The notes beneath the pieces are model-generated. The model saw nothing but the letters and a program-made list of their open reading frames with translations. It searched no databases and was not told the origin of the DNA. A DNA stretch of 28,969 bases from a virus. Below are positions 7,476 through 14,497 of this stretch, piece by piece. The stretch's first letter is position 1. Every line of letters starts with the position of its first letter. The DNA lies in IMG/VR virus record IMGVR_UViG_3300036859_000781, positions 1 to 28,969 of that record. One strand, written 5' to 3'. A program made the position numbers and the translations under genes.

Positions 7476-7732
7476 GAGGGGCGTGCTTCGGTCACGCGTA
7501 CCCGGCGGGCTCGGCATCGTTTCCGCTCGGTCCCACCGTCGGACTCGCGGTGCTGGGCGCTCTCGCGCTGGTCGGCACCCGTCTCGGTCCGGTCACCATC
7601 GCGGCCGCCGACCTGGGCGTCATCTCCATGACGGGCCCAGCCCTTGGCGCCACGACCATCGAGCGCGTCTCTGGCCTCGGAGACGTGACGCTGACGGGAA
7701 CGTGCCTCACGGACACGGAGCTGATCGGATGA
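7469..7732 (+). CDS. Small Gly/Thr/Ala-rich protein of unknown function
   Basis: An 87-residue product whose ATG lies seven bases inside the end of the glycosyltransferase gene and whose stop overlaps the next start (ATGA). It is rich in Gly, Leu, Ala and Thr, with repeating short beta-like units (LGPVTIAAADLGVI, GDVTLTGTCLTDTELIG). It could be a short beta-solenoid or a small virion protein. A hydrophobic stretch (VGLAVLGALALVG, about residues 23-35) might be a weak membrane segment, so a small membrane protein is an alternative. No clear ribosome site precedes the ATG, which fits coupling to the upstream gene. Family unknown. Confidence 0.6.
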   Translation: MLGGACFGHAYPAGSASFPLGPTVGLAVLGALALVGTRLGPVTIAAADLGVISMTGPALGATTIERVSGLGDVTLTGTCLTDTELIG

Positions 7733-8088
7733 TCTCGAACCTGCCTATCTACAACCAGGGCACGACCCAACTCATCACCACGACTCTGAAGGACGAGACG
7801 GGCGCGCTCATCCCGACGGCGGGCCTGACCGCGTTGACGGCCACTCTCACGGTCCGCACCACCGGGGCCGTCATCAACAGCCGCAGCGTGCAGGACATCA
7901 AGAACGCCAACGGCGGCACGTACGTCGATGGCGTGCTGACCCTGACCCTCTCGCCAGCCGATAGCCCGCACGCGGGTCAGAGCCCCATCGAGGACCACGT
8001 CCTCCTCCTGCGCTGGACCTACAACAGCGGTGCGTCCGCGGGCGTGCAGGAGATCCTCCTGCGCGTGCGCGACGTGGGGAGGGTGTGA
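7729..8088 (+). CDS. Small structural-type protein, probably baseplate- or fibre-associated
   Basis: A 119-residue protein from an ATG in an ATGA overlap. The N-terminus (LPIYNQGTTQLITTTLKDETG) and the later phrase VLLLRWTYNSGASAG... LLRVRDVG are typical of small beta-sandwich proteins in phage tail regions that describe strand-turn-strand units. It has no signal peptide or TM. Its position at the end of the fibre-glycosyltransferase run suggests a virion accessory or fibre partner. I cannot name a family. Its stop overlaps an ATG that opens a nine-codon frame reaching the HNH gene. Confidence 0.62.
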   Translation: MISNLPIYNQGTTQLITTTLKDETGALIPTAGLTALTATLTVRTTGAVINSRSVQDIKNANGGTYVDGVLTLTLSPADSPHAGQSPIEDHVLLLRWTYNSGASAGVQEILLRVRDVGRV

Positions 8089-8113
8089 TGGGCTTCCGCG
8101 TTGAGGGGCGCAC

Positions 8114-8431
8114 GTGAGCCGAGCCCGTACGGTTTGCTCGCAGGCGGTGTGCCTCAACCTGCAGCCCTGCGCCGACCACCCGCCCCGTCCTGCCTGGGAC
8201 CACGGCGGGCGCTCGCGTCAGGCTCGTGGCCTCGACGCTGAGTACGACCGCAACCGAGCGATCGTGCTGCGCGAGGAGACCCACTGCGGCATCTGCGGGG
8301 AGCCTGGCCTCGAGGACGACACGGCGGACCACAAGGTGCCCCGTGCGCAGGGCGGCGGCAATGAGCGCTCGAACCTGCAGCGCGCACACCGCGAGTGCAA
8401 CCAGCGCAAGGGCGGGGCCGCGCGATGTTGA
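8114..8431 (+). CDS. HNH endonuclease, terminase-associated
   Basis: A 105-residue HNH nuclease from a GTG start with GAGGGG (about 8104-8109) before it. Zinc ligands C58 and C61 lie in CGIC, D72/H73 in ADHKVP carry the metal-binding and general-base residues, N87 is the HNH asparagine in SNLQ, and H92/C95 replace the usual second CxxC, followed by NQRKG. An extra N-terminal Cys/His cluster (C8, C13, C19, H22) may form a second zinc site. HNH proteins encoded beside terminase are a known part of cos-type packaging (HK97 gp74 and relatives), cutting with the large subunit. Its location just before the terminase genes supports that role over a homing endonuclease. Confidence 0.85.
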   Translation: MSRARTVCSQAVCLNLQPCADHPPRPAWDHGGRSRQARGLDAEYDRNRAIVLREETHCGICGEPGLEDDTADHKVPRAQGGGNERSNLQRAHRECNQRKGGAARC

Positions 8432-8610
8432 AACCAACGCGCCGTCTCCAAATTCACGGAGGGGGCGGGGTCAAATGTGTAGGAGTTACCAGCTACAGGA
8501 CCGCGCTCCTTCCCGGTTTGCTGTCTGTACGGGTTCCAAACCCCGTACGGGACCCAAAAATCCAGGAAATCGGATCGGCTGACGATTTCAAGATCGAGGA
8601 TCGCGGCTGA
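8425..8610 (+). CDS. Possible small protein between HNH and terminase genes
   Basis: A 61-residue frame whose ATG lies inside the HNH stop (ATGTTGA) and whose TGA shares a base with the small-terminase ATG (TGATG). This fits the coupling pattern seen at most junctions here. Against it, the stretch is visibly lower in GC, codon use differs from neighbours, no good ribosome site precedes it, and the product matches no family I know. The DNA carries hairpins and a palindrome at 8527-8551, so it may be mainly a cis-acting site (for example cos) that happens to stay open. Confidence 0.35.
   Translation: MLKPTRRLQIHGGGGVKCVGVTSYRTALLPGLLSVRVPNPVRDPKIQEIGSADDFKIEDRG
8527..8551. repeat. Hairpin and 10-bp palindrome upstream of terminase
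   Basis: GTACGGG (8527-8533) pairs with CCCGTAC (8542-8548) across an eight-base loop. The second arm is part of the perfect palindrome CCCGTACGGG (8542-8551), so GTACGGG also recurs as a direct repeat. A further five-base stem (TGTAG 8478-8482 / CTACA 8493-8497) lies upstream. In DNA this GC-rich, stems of this size arise by chance many times in 29 kb, so only the position in an AT-richer gap between HNH and terminase gives weight. It may be a cos/pac element or operator. Confidence 0.3.
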
Positions 8611-9170
8611 TGCCGGGCCCGCCGCCCAAGGCACCGGGCCTGCGCGCGCGCCGCAACAAGGCGTCGACGCGCGCGCGTCTCGGCGCCGCTGCGCGCGGCG
8701 TGCGCACGCCGGCGCTGCCGATTCGCGGGTGTCCGTGCGGTGGGCCGAAGCCGGAAGCGCCCAAGCGAAAGGGGCCCGGGCGCCCGACGAAGAAGAAGCC
8801 GCCGTGCGATCTCTGCGATGACACCGGCGTCGTGCCCTGGAACACGCTGACCGTCGGATGGTGGCGCCGCCTGTGGTCGTCGCCGATGGCCGGCGAGTTC
8901 ATCGAGTCCGACATCGACCCGCTGTACACGCTCGCCTCGCTCAAGGACGAGTTCTGGACGCGATCGCCGGGCGACCCGAAGCTCGCCGCGGAGATCCGTC
9001 AGCAGGAGGCTCGGTTCGGGCTGACGCCGCTCGACCGCCGGCGCCTCGAATGGGAGATCCAGCAGGAGGAGAAGGACCAGGACGGAGGTGACGGCGCGCC
9101 GCCAACGAGCGATGAGGGCCCGCGCAAGCCGGTCGAAGACCCGCGGACGAAGATGAGGCTGGTCGGTTGA
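8610..9170 (+). CDS. Terminase small subunit-like protein
   Basis: A 186-residue protein beginning MPGPPPKAPGLRARRNKAS, the typical opening of many small terminase subunits. The central part (about residues 78-150: NTLTVGWWRRLWSSPMAGEF, then SLKDEFW and helical segments) matches the small-subunit helical core seen beside large terminases. Between these lies an unusual insertion with CPCG (C41, C43), a basic KGPGRPTKKK stretch like an AT-hook (54-63) and CDLC (C66, C69), which together could bind zinc and DNA. The C-terminus is charged and Pro/Asp-rich. The ATG overlaps the previous stop (TGATG), with GAGGA about nine bases before. It should recognise the packaging site and load the large subunit. 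Its stop overlaps the TTG start of that gene. Confidence 0.78.
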   Translation: MPGPPPKAPGLRARRNKASTRARLGAAARGVRTPALPIRGCPCGGPKPEAPKRKGPGRPTKKKPPCDLCDDTGVVPWNTLTVGWWRRLWSSPMAGEFIESDIDPLYTLASLKDEFWTRSPGDPKLAAEIRQQEARFGLTPLDRRRLEWEIQQEEKDQDGGDGAPPTSDEGPRKPVEDPRTKMRLVG

Positions 9171-10819
9171 TCCTCCACGTCCCGCCGCTCGAGGAGAACG
9201 GGAAGGAGTGGCCGTCGCTCGGGCCGCTGGTGTGCGACTACATCGAGGAGCGGTTCGTTTTCGGACCCGGCGACCTCTACGGCAAGCCGGCGGTGCTGGA
9301 CGAGGAGAAGAGGTTCCTCATCTGGCGGATGTACGAGGTCTACCCACCCGGCCACGAGCGCGCAGGCGCGGGCCGCCGCCGCTTCAACAAGTGCGCGGTC
9401 TCCGAGCCGAAGGGCAGCGCCAAGACGGAGCTCATGGCGTGGATCGCCGGCGTCGAGCTCGCGCCCGACTCGCCCGCGAGGTGCGACGGGTTCCGCAAGG
9501 ACGGCTCGCTCATCTGGCGGCCCGTCTCAAACCCCTATATCCCGCTGTGCGCGTACACCGAGTTCCAGACGGAGGAGCTCGCGTACGGCGCCCTGAAGTC
9601 GATCCTCGAGAAGATGAAGGACGCGGACCGCTACTACGACATCGGCCTCGACCGAATCATCCGCATCGGCAAGAACGGCAAGCCGGATGGGAAGTGCGAG
9701 GCGGTGGCGAGCGCGCCGGGATCGGCGGACGGCGCGCGAACCACGTTCCAGGGATTCGACGAGACGCACCGGTTCATCCGGCCCCAGCACCGCAAGGCCT
9801 ACCAGACGATGATGCAGAACATCCCGAAGCGGAAGCTGTCGGACGCCTGGAGCCTGGAGACCACCACCGCCTACCAGCCGGGCGAGCGCAGCGTCGCGGA
9901 GGCCACGCACCAGTACGCCAAGGCCGTCGACGACGGCCGTCTCAAGAACGCGCGCCTCTTCTACTTCCACCGCCAGGCGGGCGAGCACTACAACCTGGAC
10001 GACGAGGAGCAGCGTCGCGCGGCGGTCATCGAGGCGTCGGGTCCGATGGCGGGCTGGCGCGACATCGACGGCATCGCCGCCCAGTACGACGACCCGACCG
10101 TCGAGCGCGCGTACTGGATCCGCGTCTGGCTGAACCGGCCGATGAAGGGTGCCGACCGCGCGTTCGATCCCGAGGTCTGGAAGTCCAGAGCGAAAGCGGG
10201 AGAGATCCCCGGCGGTCGTCTGGTGTCCCTGGGGTTCGACGGCGGCCGAACGGACGACGCCACGGCGCTCATCGCGACGGACGTCATGACCGGATTCCAG
10301 CAGACGGTGAAGGTCTGGGAGCGCCCGCTCGAGCTCGCCCCCAAGGACCGCTGGGAGATCGACACCCAGGACGTAAACAAGGCCGTGGCGGCGTGCTTCA
10401 AGCGATGGAAGGTCGTGCGGTTCTACGCAGATCCGCCGCACTGGGAGGACGAGCTCGCCAACTGGTCGAACACCTTCGGCAAGGACATCGTGATCCGCTT
10501 CCAGACCCAGTGGCTGGACAAGATGGTGGTCGCCATCTGCGCGTTCCGAGACGCGATGCACAACGAGCAGCTGACGCACGACGGCGACGACGCGTACGCG
10601 CGTCACGTCGGGAACGCCGTGAAGCGCTACCACGAAAAGCGCGCCGAGCACGGCGAGCGGGTGTGGACGATCTACAAGGAACGCCCCGACTCGCCGCTGA
10701 AGATCGACGCCGCAATGGCCGGGATTCTCTCGTGGATGGCGCGCCTCGATGCGCTGCGCGCCGGGGTCGAGGCGCCTCGGCCGAAACAGGACTACGTGGT
10801 GGATTGGGTGGGTGCCTGA
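9167..10819 (+). CDS. terL: Terminase large subunit
   Basis: A 550-residue packaging motor with a TTG start in a TTGA overlap. The ATPase shows a Walker A variant (SEPKGSAKTEL, K86/T87) and a Walker B FQGFDETH (D198/E199). The RNase H-like nuclease domain has acidic residues D358 (LGFDGGRTDD), D422 (FYADPPHW) and D514 (KIDAAMAGIL). The length is normal for the family. It pumps DNA into the prohead through the portal and cuts concatemers, presumably with the nearby HNH protein. The large-subunit type resembles those of cos-packaging siphophages with an HNH neighbour, so cohesive ends are more likely than headful packaging, though this is inferred. Confidence 0.95.
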   Translation: MILHVPPLEENGKEWPSLGPLVCDYIEERFVFGPGDLYGKPAVLDEEKRFLIWRMYEVYPPGHERAGAGRRRFNKCAVSEPKGSAKTELMAWIAGVELAPDSPARCDGFRKDGSLIWRPVSNPYIPLCAYTEFQTEELAYGALKSILEKMKDADRYYDIGLDRIIRIGKNGKPDGKCEAVASAPGSADGARTTFQGFDETHRFIRPQHRKAYQTMMQNIPKRKLSDAWSLETTTAYQPGERSVAEATHQYAKAVDDGRLKNARLFYFHRQAGEHYNLDDEEQRRAAVIEASGPMAGWRDIDGIAAQYDDPTVERAYWIRVWLNRPMKGADRAFDPEVWKSRAKAGEIPGGRLVSLGFDGGRTDDATALIATDVMTGFQQTVKVWERPLELAPKDRWEIDTQDVNKAVAACFKRWKVVRFYADPPHWEDELANWSNTFGKDIVIRFQTQWLDKMVVAICAFRDAMHNEQLTHDGDDAYARHVGNAVKRYHEKRAEHGERVWTIYKERPDSPLKIDAAMAGILSWMARLDALRAGVEAPRPKQDYVVDWVGA

Positions 10820-10820
10820 C

Positions 10821-11075
10821 ATGCGATTCAAGTTTCCGCGGTTCAAGTGGCCGCGCCTGCGCTGGCCATCGTGGTCGATCGACAAGTGGGACGCGCTCAC
10901 GCTCGCGGGCACCGCGCTGCTGGGCGCAGGGGTGTGGATGCGTTGGGGCGCGCCCTGGGCGTTCATCCTGCTGGGCTCGTTCGCGCTCGGGCTAGCGGCG
11001 TTGCACGCGCTGATCCTGGCGCTGGTGGACGCGATCGCGGCGGCGCGTAATCGCCGCCAGGTGGGGAACCGATGA
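10821..11075 (+). CDS. Small two-TM membrane protein with basic-aromatic N-terminal repeat
   Basis: An 84-residue protein starting at ATG one base after the large-terminase stop. Residues 3-18 (FKFPRFKWPRLRWPSW) are a repeating aromatic-basic-Pro unit likely to lie along the membrane surface. Two hydrophobic segments follow at about 25-40 and 45-68, and the C-terminus is Arg-rich. Small membrane proteins of unknown role occur between terminase and portal in several phage groups. It may tether packaging or assembly to the membrane, or be an accessory lysis or exclusion protein. Its stop overlaps the portal start (ATGA). No catalytic motif is visible. Confidence 0.65.
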   Translation: MRFKFPRFKWPRLRWPSWSIDKWDALTLAGTALLGAGVWMRWGAPWAFILLGSFALGLAALHALILALVDAIAAARNRRQVGNR

Positions 11076-13018
11076 GCCTCCTGGCCGAAGTCTTCAACCC
11101 GCGGCCGCTCGCGTCGTCGGGCCCGGTCGCGCCGGCTTACGGCACCGAGCCGCTGAGCTCGTTCTGGTACACGTCCGACCCCAGCGGCTGGGTGAGCGAG
11201 CGCGGGCCTGTCGGCATGAGCGCTGACACCCTCCTCCGCTGTGGCACCGTCTACGCCGCCGTCGGGTTCCGCGGCGACTCGTGGGCGATGTCCCAGCCGT
11301 CCACGTTCAAGCGCACCGCGGACGGCCGTGAAGAGCAGCCGAACCACCCTTCGCAGATCGTGCTGCGAAAGCCGAACCGGTGGCAGACGGGGAACCGGTG
11401 GCGTCACCTCAACGGCGTGCGAATGGCGCTGTGGGGGAACGCCTACAACGAGATGAAGGGAGGCGACCGCTCGTTCGCCGACGAGCTCTGGCCTCTCGAC
11501 CCGTGGCGCTGCCGCGTGGTCGACCAGCGCAATGACGGGTCGCTCCTCTACGTGTACACCGACAAGGTCGATGGCGAGCGCCGGCTCGGCCAGGAGCGGA
11601 TGCTCCGCTTCCACGACCTGAGCACCGACGGGCTGCGCGGCGTCGACATGTACCGCCTCATCAGGAACATCGTAGGCATCGCGCTCCTGGCCGAGCAGCA
11701 CATGACCACGTTCCTGACGAAGGGGACGCGGATCTCCGGGCTGCTGGTTCCGACCGACCCGCTCGAACCCGAGCAGCGCCAGCAGCTGCGCGACAGCGTC
11801 AACAGCGACCTGGGCGGAGCCAGCAAGACGGGCACGCTCGGAATCCTGCCTTACGGCGTGAAGGTCGAGAAGATCGACACCACGCACCGCGACGCCCAGT
11901 TCCAGGAGCTCTCGGACGGCGTTGTCGGCGCGATCCTCCGTTTCCTGCGCGTGCCGGGGTTCGTCGTCGGCTACCAGGGTGACAAAGCGAACACGTACGC
12001 GAGCGCGAAGGAGACGGCCCAGGAGGCGCTCCGCCACACCGTGCTGCCGATCATCACGAACGTCGAGGCGGAGGAGGAGAAGGCGCTCCTGCCCGATGGC
12101 TCCGGTCTACAGATCAAGCACAACCTCGACATCCTCCTCCGCGTGAACACCAAGGACCGCTACGAGACCCTGGTGAAGGCGACCGGCCGGCCGTTCATGA
12201 CGGGCAACGAGGCCCGCACCGTCGAGGACATGGACCAGGTTACGGACGACCCGTCGATGAACCGCGTCCTCATGCCCTCCAACCACACGGACGGCACCGA
12301 TCCGGATGGCGAGGGCGAGGAGACGGACGCGACGCTCGAGGCCGCGCGCACCGCGCAGACGAGCGTGGCGGAGGCCCGGCTCACGGCCGCGGCGCTCACG
12401 ATCCAGAAAATCTACCTGGGCGTCGACATCGTGCTCACCACCGAAGAGGCCCGCGCGATGGTGACCCAGATGGGCTTTCCGCTGCCAGGCGACATCCCGG
12501 GCGGTCGCAAGCCTGCGGCGCCGCCGCCGTTCGGCGCTCCGGGCGCGCCGCGCCCCGCGCCCGCGCCGAGTGGCGCGCCCGAGCCCGACGAGGCGGAGGT
12601 CGAGGAGGACGCGGCGTCCGTCGCGAAGCGCGCGGAGTTGCTCGCGGTCCAGGCCGCGCTCCAGGCCGACGACCAACTCCAGGTGCTGCGCTCTCGCGCC
12701 GCGCGCGCCGAGTGGCTCGCGGCACAGGCCGCGCTGGTTGCGGTGCGACGGGAGATGAACACCGCGCGGGAGAAGGCTCCGAAGCTGGCGCGCGACGCGC
12801 AGCGCTGGAGCGCCTGGCTCGCGGACCTCTACCGCGGCCGCCACTTCGACTACCTGGTGAGGGCGCTCGACCTCCCGGTCGACGTCGCTCGGTCCTGGTG
12901 CGAGGCGCAGCTGGCCGCGCTGGCTGGCGGAGGCTTGGCGGTCATGGAGACGTGGGAGACGGACGCCGCGCCGCGGTTGGCGGCGCTGGTGCTGGGGGAA
13001 GGGGAGACGCGATGCTGA
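11072..13018 (+). CDS. Portal protein, HK97-type
   Basis: A 648-residue portal. The HK97 portal core covers about residues 45-400 (MSADTLLRCGTVYAAVGFRG, NGVRMALWGNAYNEM, FHDLSTDGLRGVDM, FLTKGTRISGLLV, FQELSDGVVGAILRFLRVPG, ETAQEALRHTVLPII). The C-terminal third is longer than usual: an acidic linker, an Ala/Pro-rich stretch near residues 480-515, then an Ala/Arg/Glu helical tail to the end. The dodecamer forms the packaging channel and joins head to tail. Start is ATG in an ATGA overlap with GGTGGGGA before it. The extended helical tail could serve as an assembly arm. The stop lies seven bases inside the protease gene. Confidence 0.93.
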   Translation: MSLLAEVFNPRPLASSGPVAPAYGTEPLSSFWYTSDPSGWVSERGPVGMSADTLLRCGTVYAAVGFRGDSWAMSQPSTFKRTADGREEQPNHPSQIVLRKPNRWQTGNRWRHLNGVRMALWGNAYNEMKGGDRSFADELWPLDPWRCRVVDQRNDGSLLYVYTDKVDGERRLGQERMLRFHDLSTDGLRGVDMYRLIRNIVGIALLAEQHMTTFLTKGTRISGLLVPTDPLEPEQRQQLRDSVNSDLGGASKTGTLGILPYGVKVEKIDTTHRDAQFQELSDGVVGAILRFLRVPGFVVGYQGDKANTYASAKETAQEALRHTVLPIITNVEAEEEKALLPDGSGLQIKHNLDILLRVNTKDRYETLVKATGRPFMTGNEARTVEDMDQVTDDPSMNRVLMPSNHTDGTDPDGEGEETDATLEAARTAQTSVAEARLTAAALTIQKIYLGVDIVLTTEEARAMVTQMGFPLPGDIPGGRKPAAPPPFGAPGAPRPAPAPSGAPEPDEAEVEEDAASVAKRAELLAVQAALQADDQLQVLRSRAARAEWLAAQAALVAVRREMNTAREKAPKLARDAQRWSAWLADLYRGRHFDYLVRALDLPVDVARSWCEAQLAALAGGGLAVMETWETDAAPRLAALVLGEGETRC

Positions 13019-14109
13019 GCCTGCTGCAGATGGTGGCCGGAAAGCCGTGGGCGATCCGCGGCGACATGGCGGCGCACGTTCACGGGATGGTGAAGCGCGA
13101 CGGCATCGCCGGCCTGCGCCACCTGGCGGAGTTCAAGGCGAAGGTGCACGCCTTCGACGACGACGACGGCGGAGCGCCGAGCGTCAACGCGATGCGCCCT
13201 CGGGTCCTGGGATCGGTGGGCGTCGTCTCCGTCCTCCAGGTGCTCACCGCGCGCGGCGACATCGTGGGCAGCGCGGAGACGCGCAGCACCATGGCAGTCG
13301 CTCGCGACGTGGCGGCGCTGGCGGGCGACTCGCGCATCGACGCGATCGTCCTCGAGCTCGACAGCCCTGGCGGGGAGGTCTCCTACATCCCGGAGGCCTA
13401 CGGCGTGATCGCCGCCGCCGCCAAGGTCAAGCCGGTGGTGGCCGTCACGAACGGCCAGGAGGCCAGTGCGACCCTCTACCTCGGGGCGGGGGCCACCGAG
13501 AAGTTCGTCACGCCGTCCGGTCAGATCGGATCGCTGGGCGTCTACATCCTGCACGTCGACGAGTCGAAGGCGCTGGACAACGAGGGCCTGGCGTTCGAGT
13601 TCATCGTCGCCGACGGATCGCCGTACAAGGTCGAGGGCAACAGCACCGGCCCGCTCAGCGAGGAGGCGCGCGCGCACCTCCAGAAGTGGGTGAACCACTA
13701 CATGGGCATGTTCGTCCGCGACGTCGCGAAGGGCCGCCACGTCTCGACCGGACACGTCCTGAAGCACTTCGGCCAGGGCCGGATGTTGAGCGCCGAGGAG
13801 GCGGTCGCCGCGAAGCTGGCCGACACGGTGGGCACGCTCGAGCAGGCAGTCCGCCGGGCCGAGCAGCTGGGCGCCGCCGCCAGGCGCGGACGCACCAGCG
13901 CCCCGCGCGCCGCGTTCGACATGGGCGCGCCGTCGGCCACGCACGAGTGCTCACGCTGCGCGGCTGGTGAGGCGGGCACGCACGCGGACCCGTCGGCGAC
14001 GTTCTCGCCCCACGAACCGCAGGAGCCGGCGGATGCGCCCCCCGTCGAGCCGGCCCCGGCCGTGGGCCTCACGCCTGCCCAGGCGCTGGCTCGGAAGCGC
14101 GCGCTGTGA
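13012..14109 (+). CDS. Prohead protease, S49 (SppA/lambda C) family
   Basis: A 365-residue serine protease of the S49 Ser/Lys type. Visible motifs are LELDSPGGEV (D117-V123), the nucleophile S152 in QEASATLYLG, the downstream QIGSLGVYILH, and K206 in GSPYKVEG, which lies in the position of the conserved lysine of lambda C (about 54 residues after the serine). The core ends near residue 280. The tail (about 300-365) is Pro/Ala-rich with a HECSRCAAGEAGTH Cys/His cluster and may act as a scaffold-like or regulatory region. A strong GGGGGAAGGGGAG precedes the ATG. It should cleave capsid N-termini during maturation, consistent with the long N-terminal region of the capsid protein. Confidence 0.9.
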   Translation: MLSLLQMVAGKPWAIRGDMAAHVHGMVKRDGIAGLRHLAEFKAKVHAFDDDDGGAPSVNAMRPRVLGSVGVVSVLQVLTARGDIVGSAETRSTMAVARDVAALAGDSRIDAIVLELDSPGGEVSYIPEAYGVIAAAAKVKPVVAVTNGQEASATLYLGAGATEKFVTPSGQIGSLGVYILHVDESKALDNEGLAFEFIVADGSPYKVEGNSTGPLSEEARAHLQKWVNHYMGMFVRDVAKGRHVSTGHVLKHFGQGRMLSAEEAVAAKLADTVGTLEQAVRRAEQLGAAARRGRTSAPRAAFDMGAPSATHECSRCAAGEAGTHADPSATFSPHEPQEPADAPPVEPAPAVGLTPAQALARKRAL

Positions 14110-14297
14110 GCGATGACGTGCCGGCCTCGACACGCCAGAAGGGTCGCCCGCGAAAGCCGGAGAGTGAGCGCCGCAGCGTGCGGCTGCGCGCCTACATGAC
14201 GCCCGACGAGGCCGAGCGGCTCTACCAGGCGGCGCGCGCGGAGCGCAAGACGGTTTCGGAGCTCATCGCCGATCGCTGCCTCCGGACAGTTTCGTGA
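14106..14297 (+). CDS. Ribbon-helix-helix DNA-binding protein
   Basis: A 63-residue protein starting at GTG within the protease stop (GTGA). After a basic QKGRPRKPESERR arm (AT-hook-like) comes one strand, SVRLRAY (24-30), and two helices, TPDEAERLYQAARAERK (32-48) and VSELIADRCL (50-59), the layout of ribbon-helix-helix (CopG/MobC-like) repressors. These bind DNA as dimers through the strand pair. A DNA-binding protein between prohead protease and capsid genes is unexpected; the structured leader immediately downstream (14298-14497) is an obvious candidate target. A role in capsid-gene regulation or in packaging is inference. Confidence 0.8.
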   Translation: MSDDVPASTRQKGRPRKPESERRSVRLRAYMTPDEAERLYQAARAERKTVSELIADRCLRTVS

Positions 14298-14497
14298 ACC
14301 CTCAAAAATACGGACCGGAGAAAGTGCTGCTAGCGTAGCCGCCGAACCGAGGACCCACCCGCCCGACGGCGCGAAGGGTCGCCCCGCGAGATCGCGTTTC
14401 CCCGACGAGGAGCGCTGAGCGGCAACCGAGAGCCAGATTTCTCGGTGCCCGCCAGCGCTCTTCGTGCTTCCGGGCACCCGCCCGGAGGAAACGTCCG
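14298..14497 (+). promoter_or_regulatory. Structured leader of the capsid gene with two competing hairpins
   Basis: This is the longest gap without a credible gene among the head genes. It starts with an AT-richer patch (14298-14335) that might hold a promoter, though no clear -35/-10 pair is seen. Then come nested repeats: GAGCGCTG (14410-14417) with CAGCGCTC (14453-14460), enclosing CCGAGA (14426-14431) with TCTCGG (14440-14445). An alternative hairpin pairs GGTGCCCG (14444-14451) with CGGGCACC (14471-14478), with AGC/GCT inside. The two folds share bases and cannot coexist. GGAGGA (14484-14489) follows, eight bases before the capsid ATG. Individual stems this short can arise by chance; the overlap and position make a regulatory leader plausible. 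Confidence 0.45.

Noticed and set aside
8527-8551. tRNA T-arm-like GGGTTCCAAACCC
   Set aside because: Resembles a T-arm, but the loop is eight bases and no acceptor, D or anticodon arm could be found around it.
9527-12037. 836-codon minus-strand open frame across terminase and portal
   Set aside because: It is antisense to two clearly recognisable genes, shows Val/Arg/Leu-rich low-complexity translation typical of GC-rich shadow frames, and has no family features.
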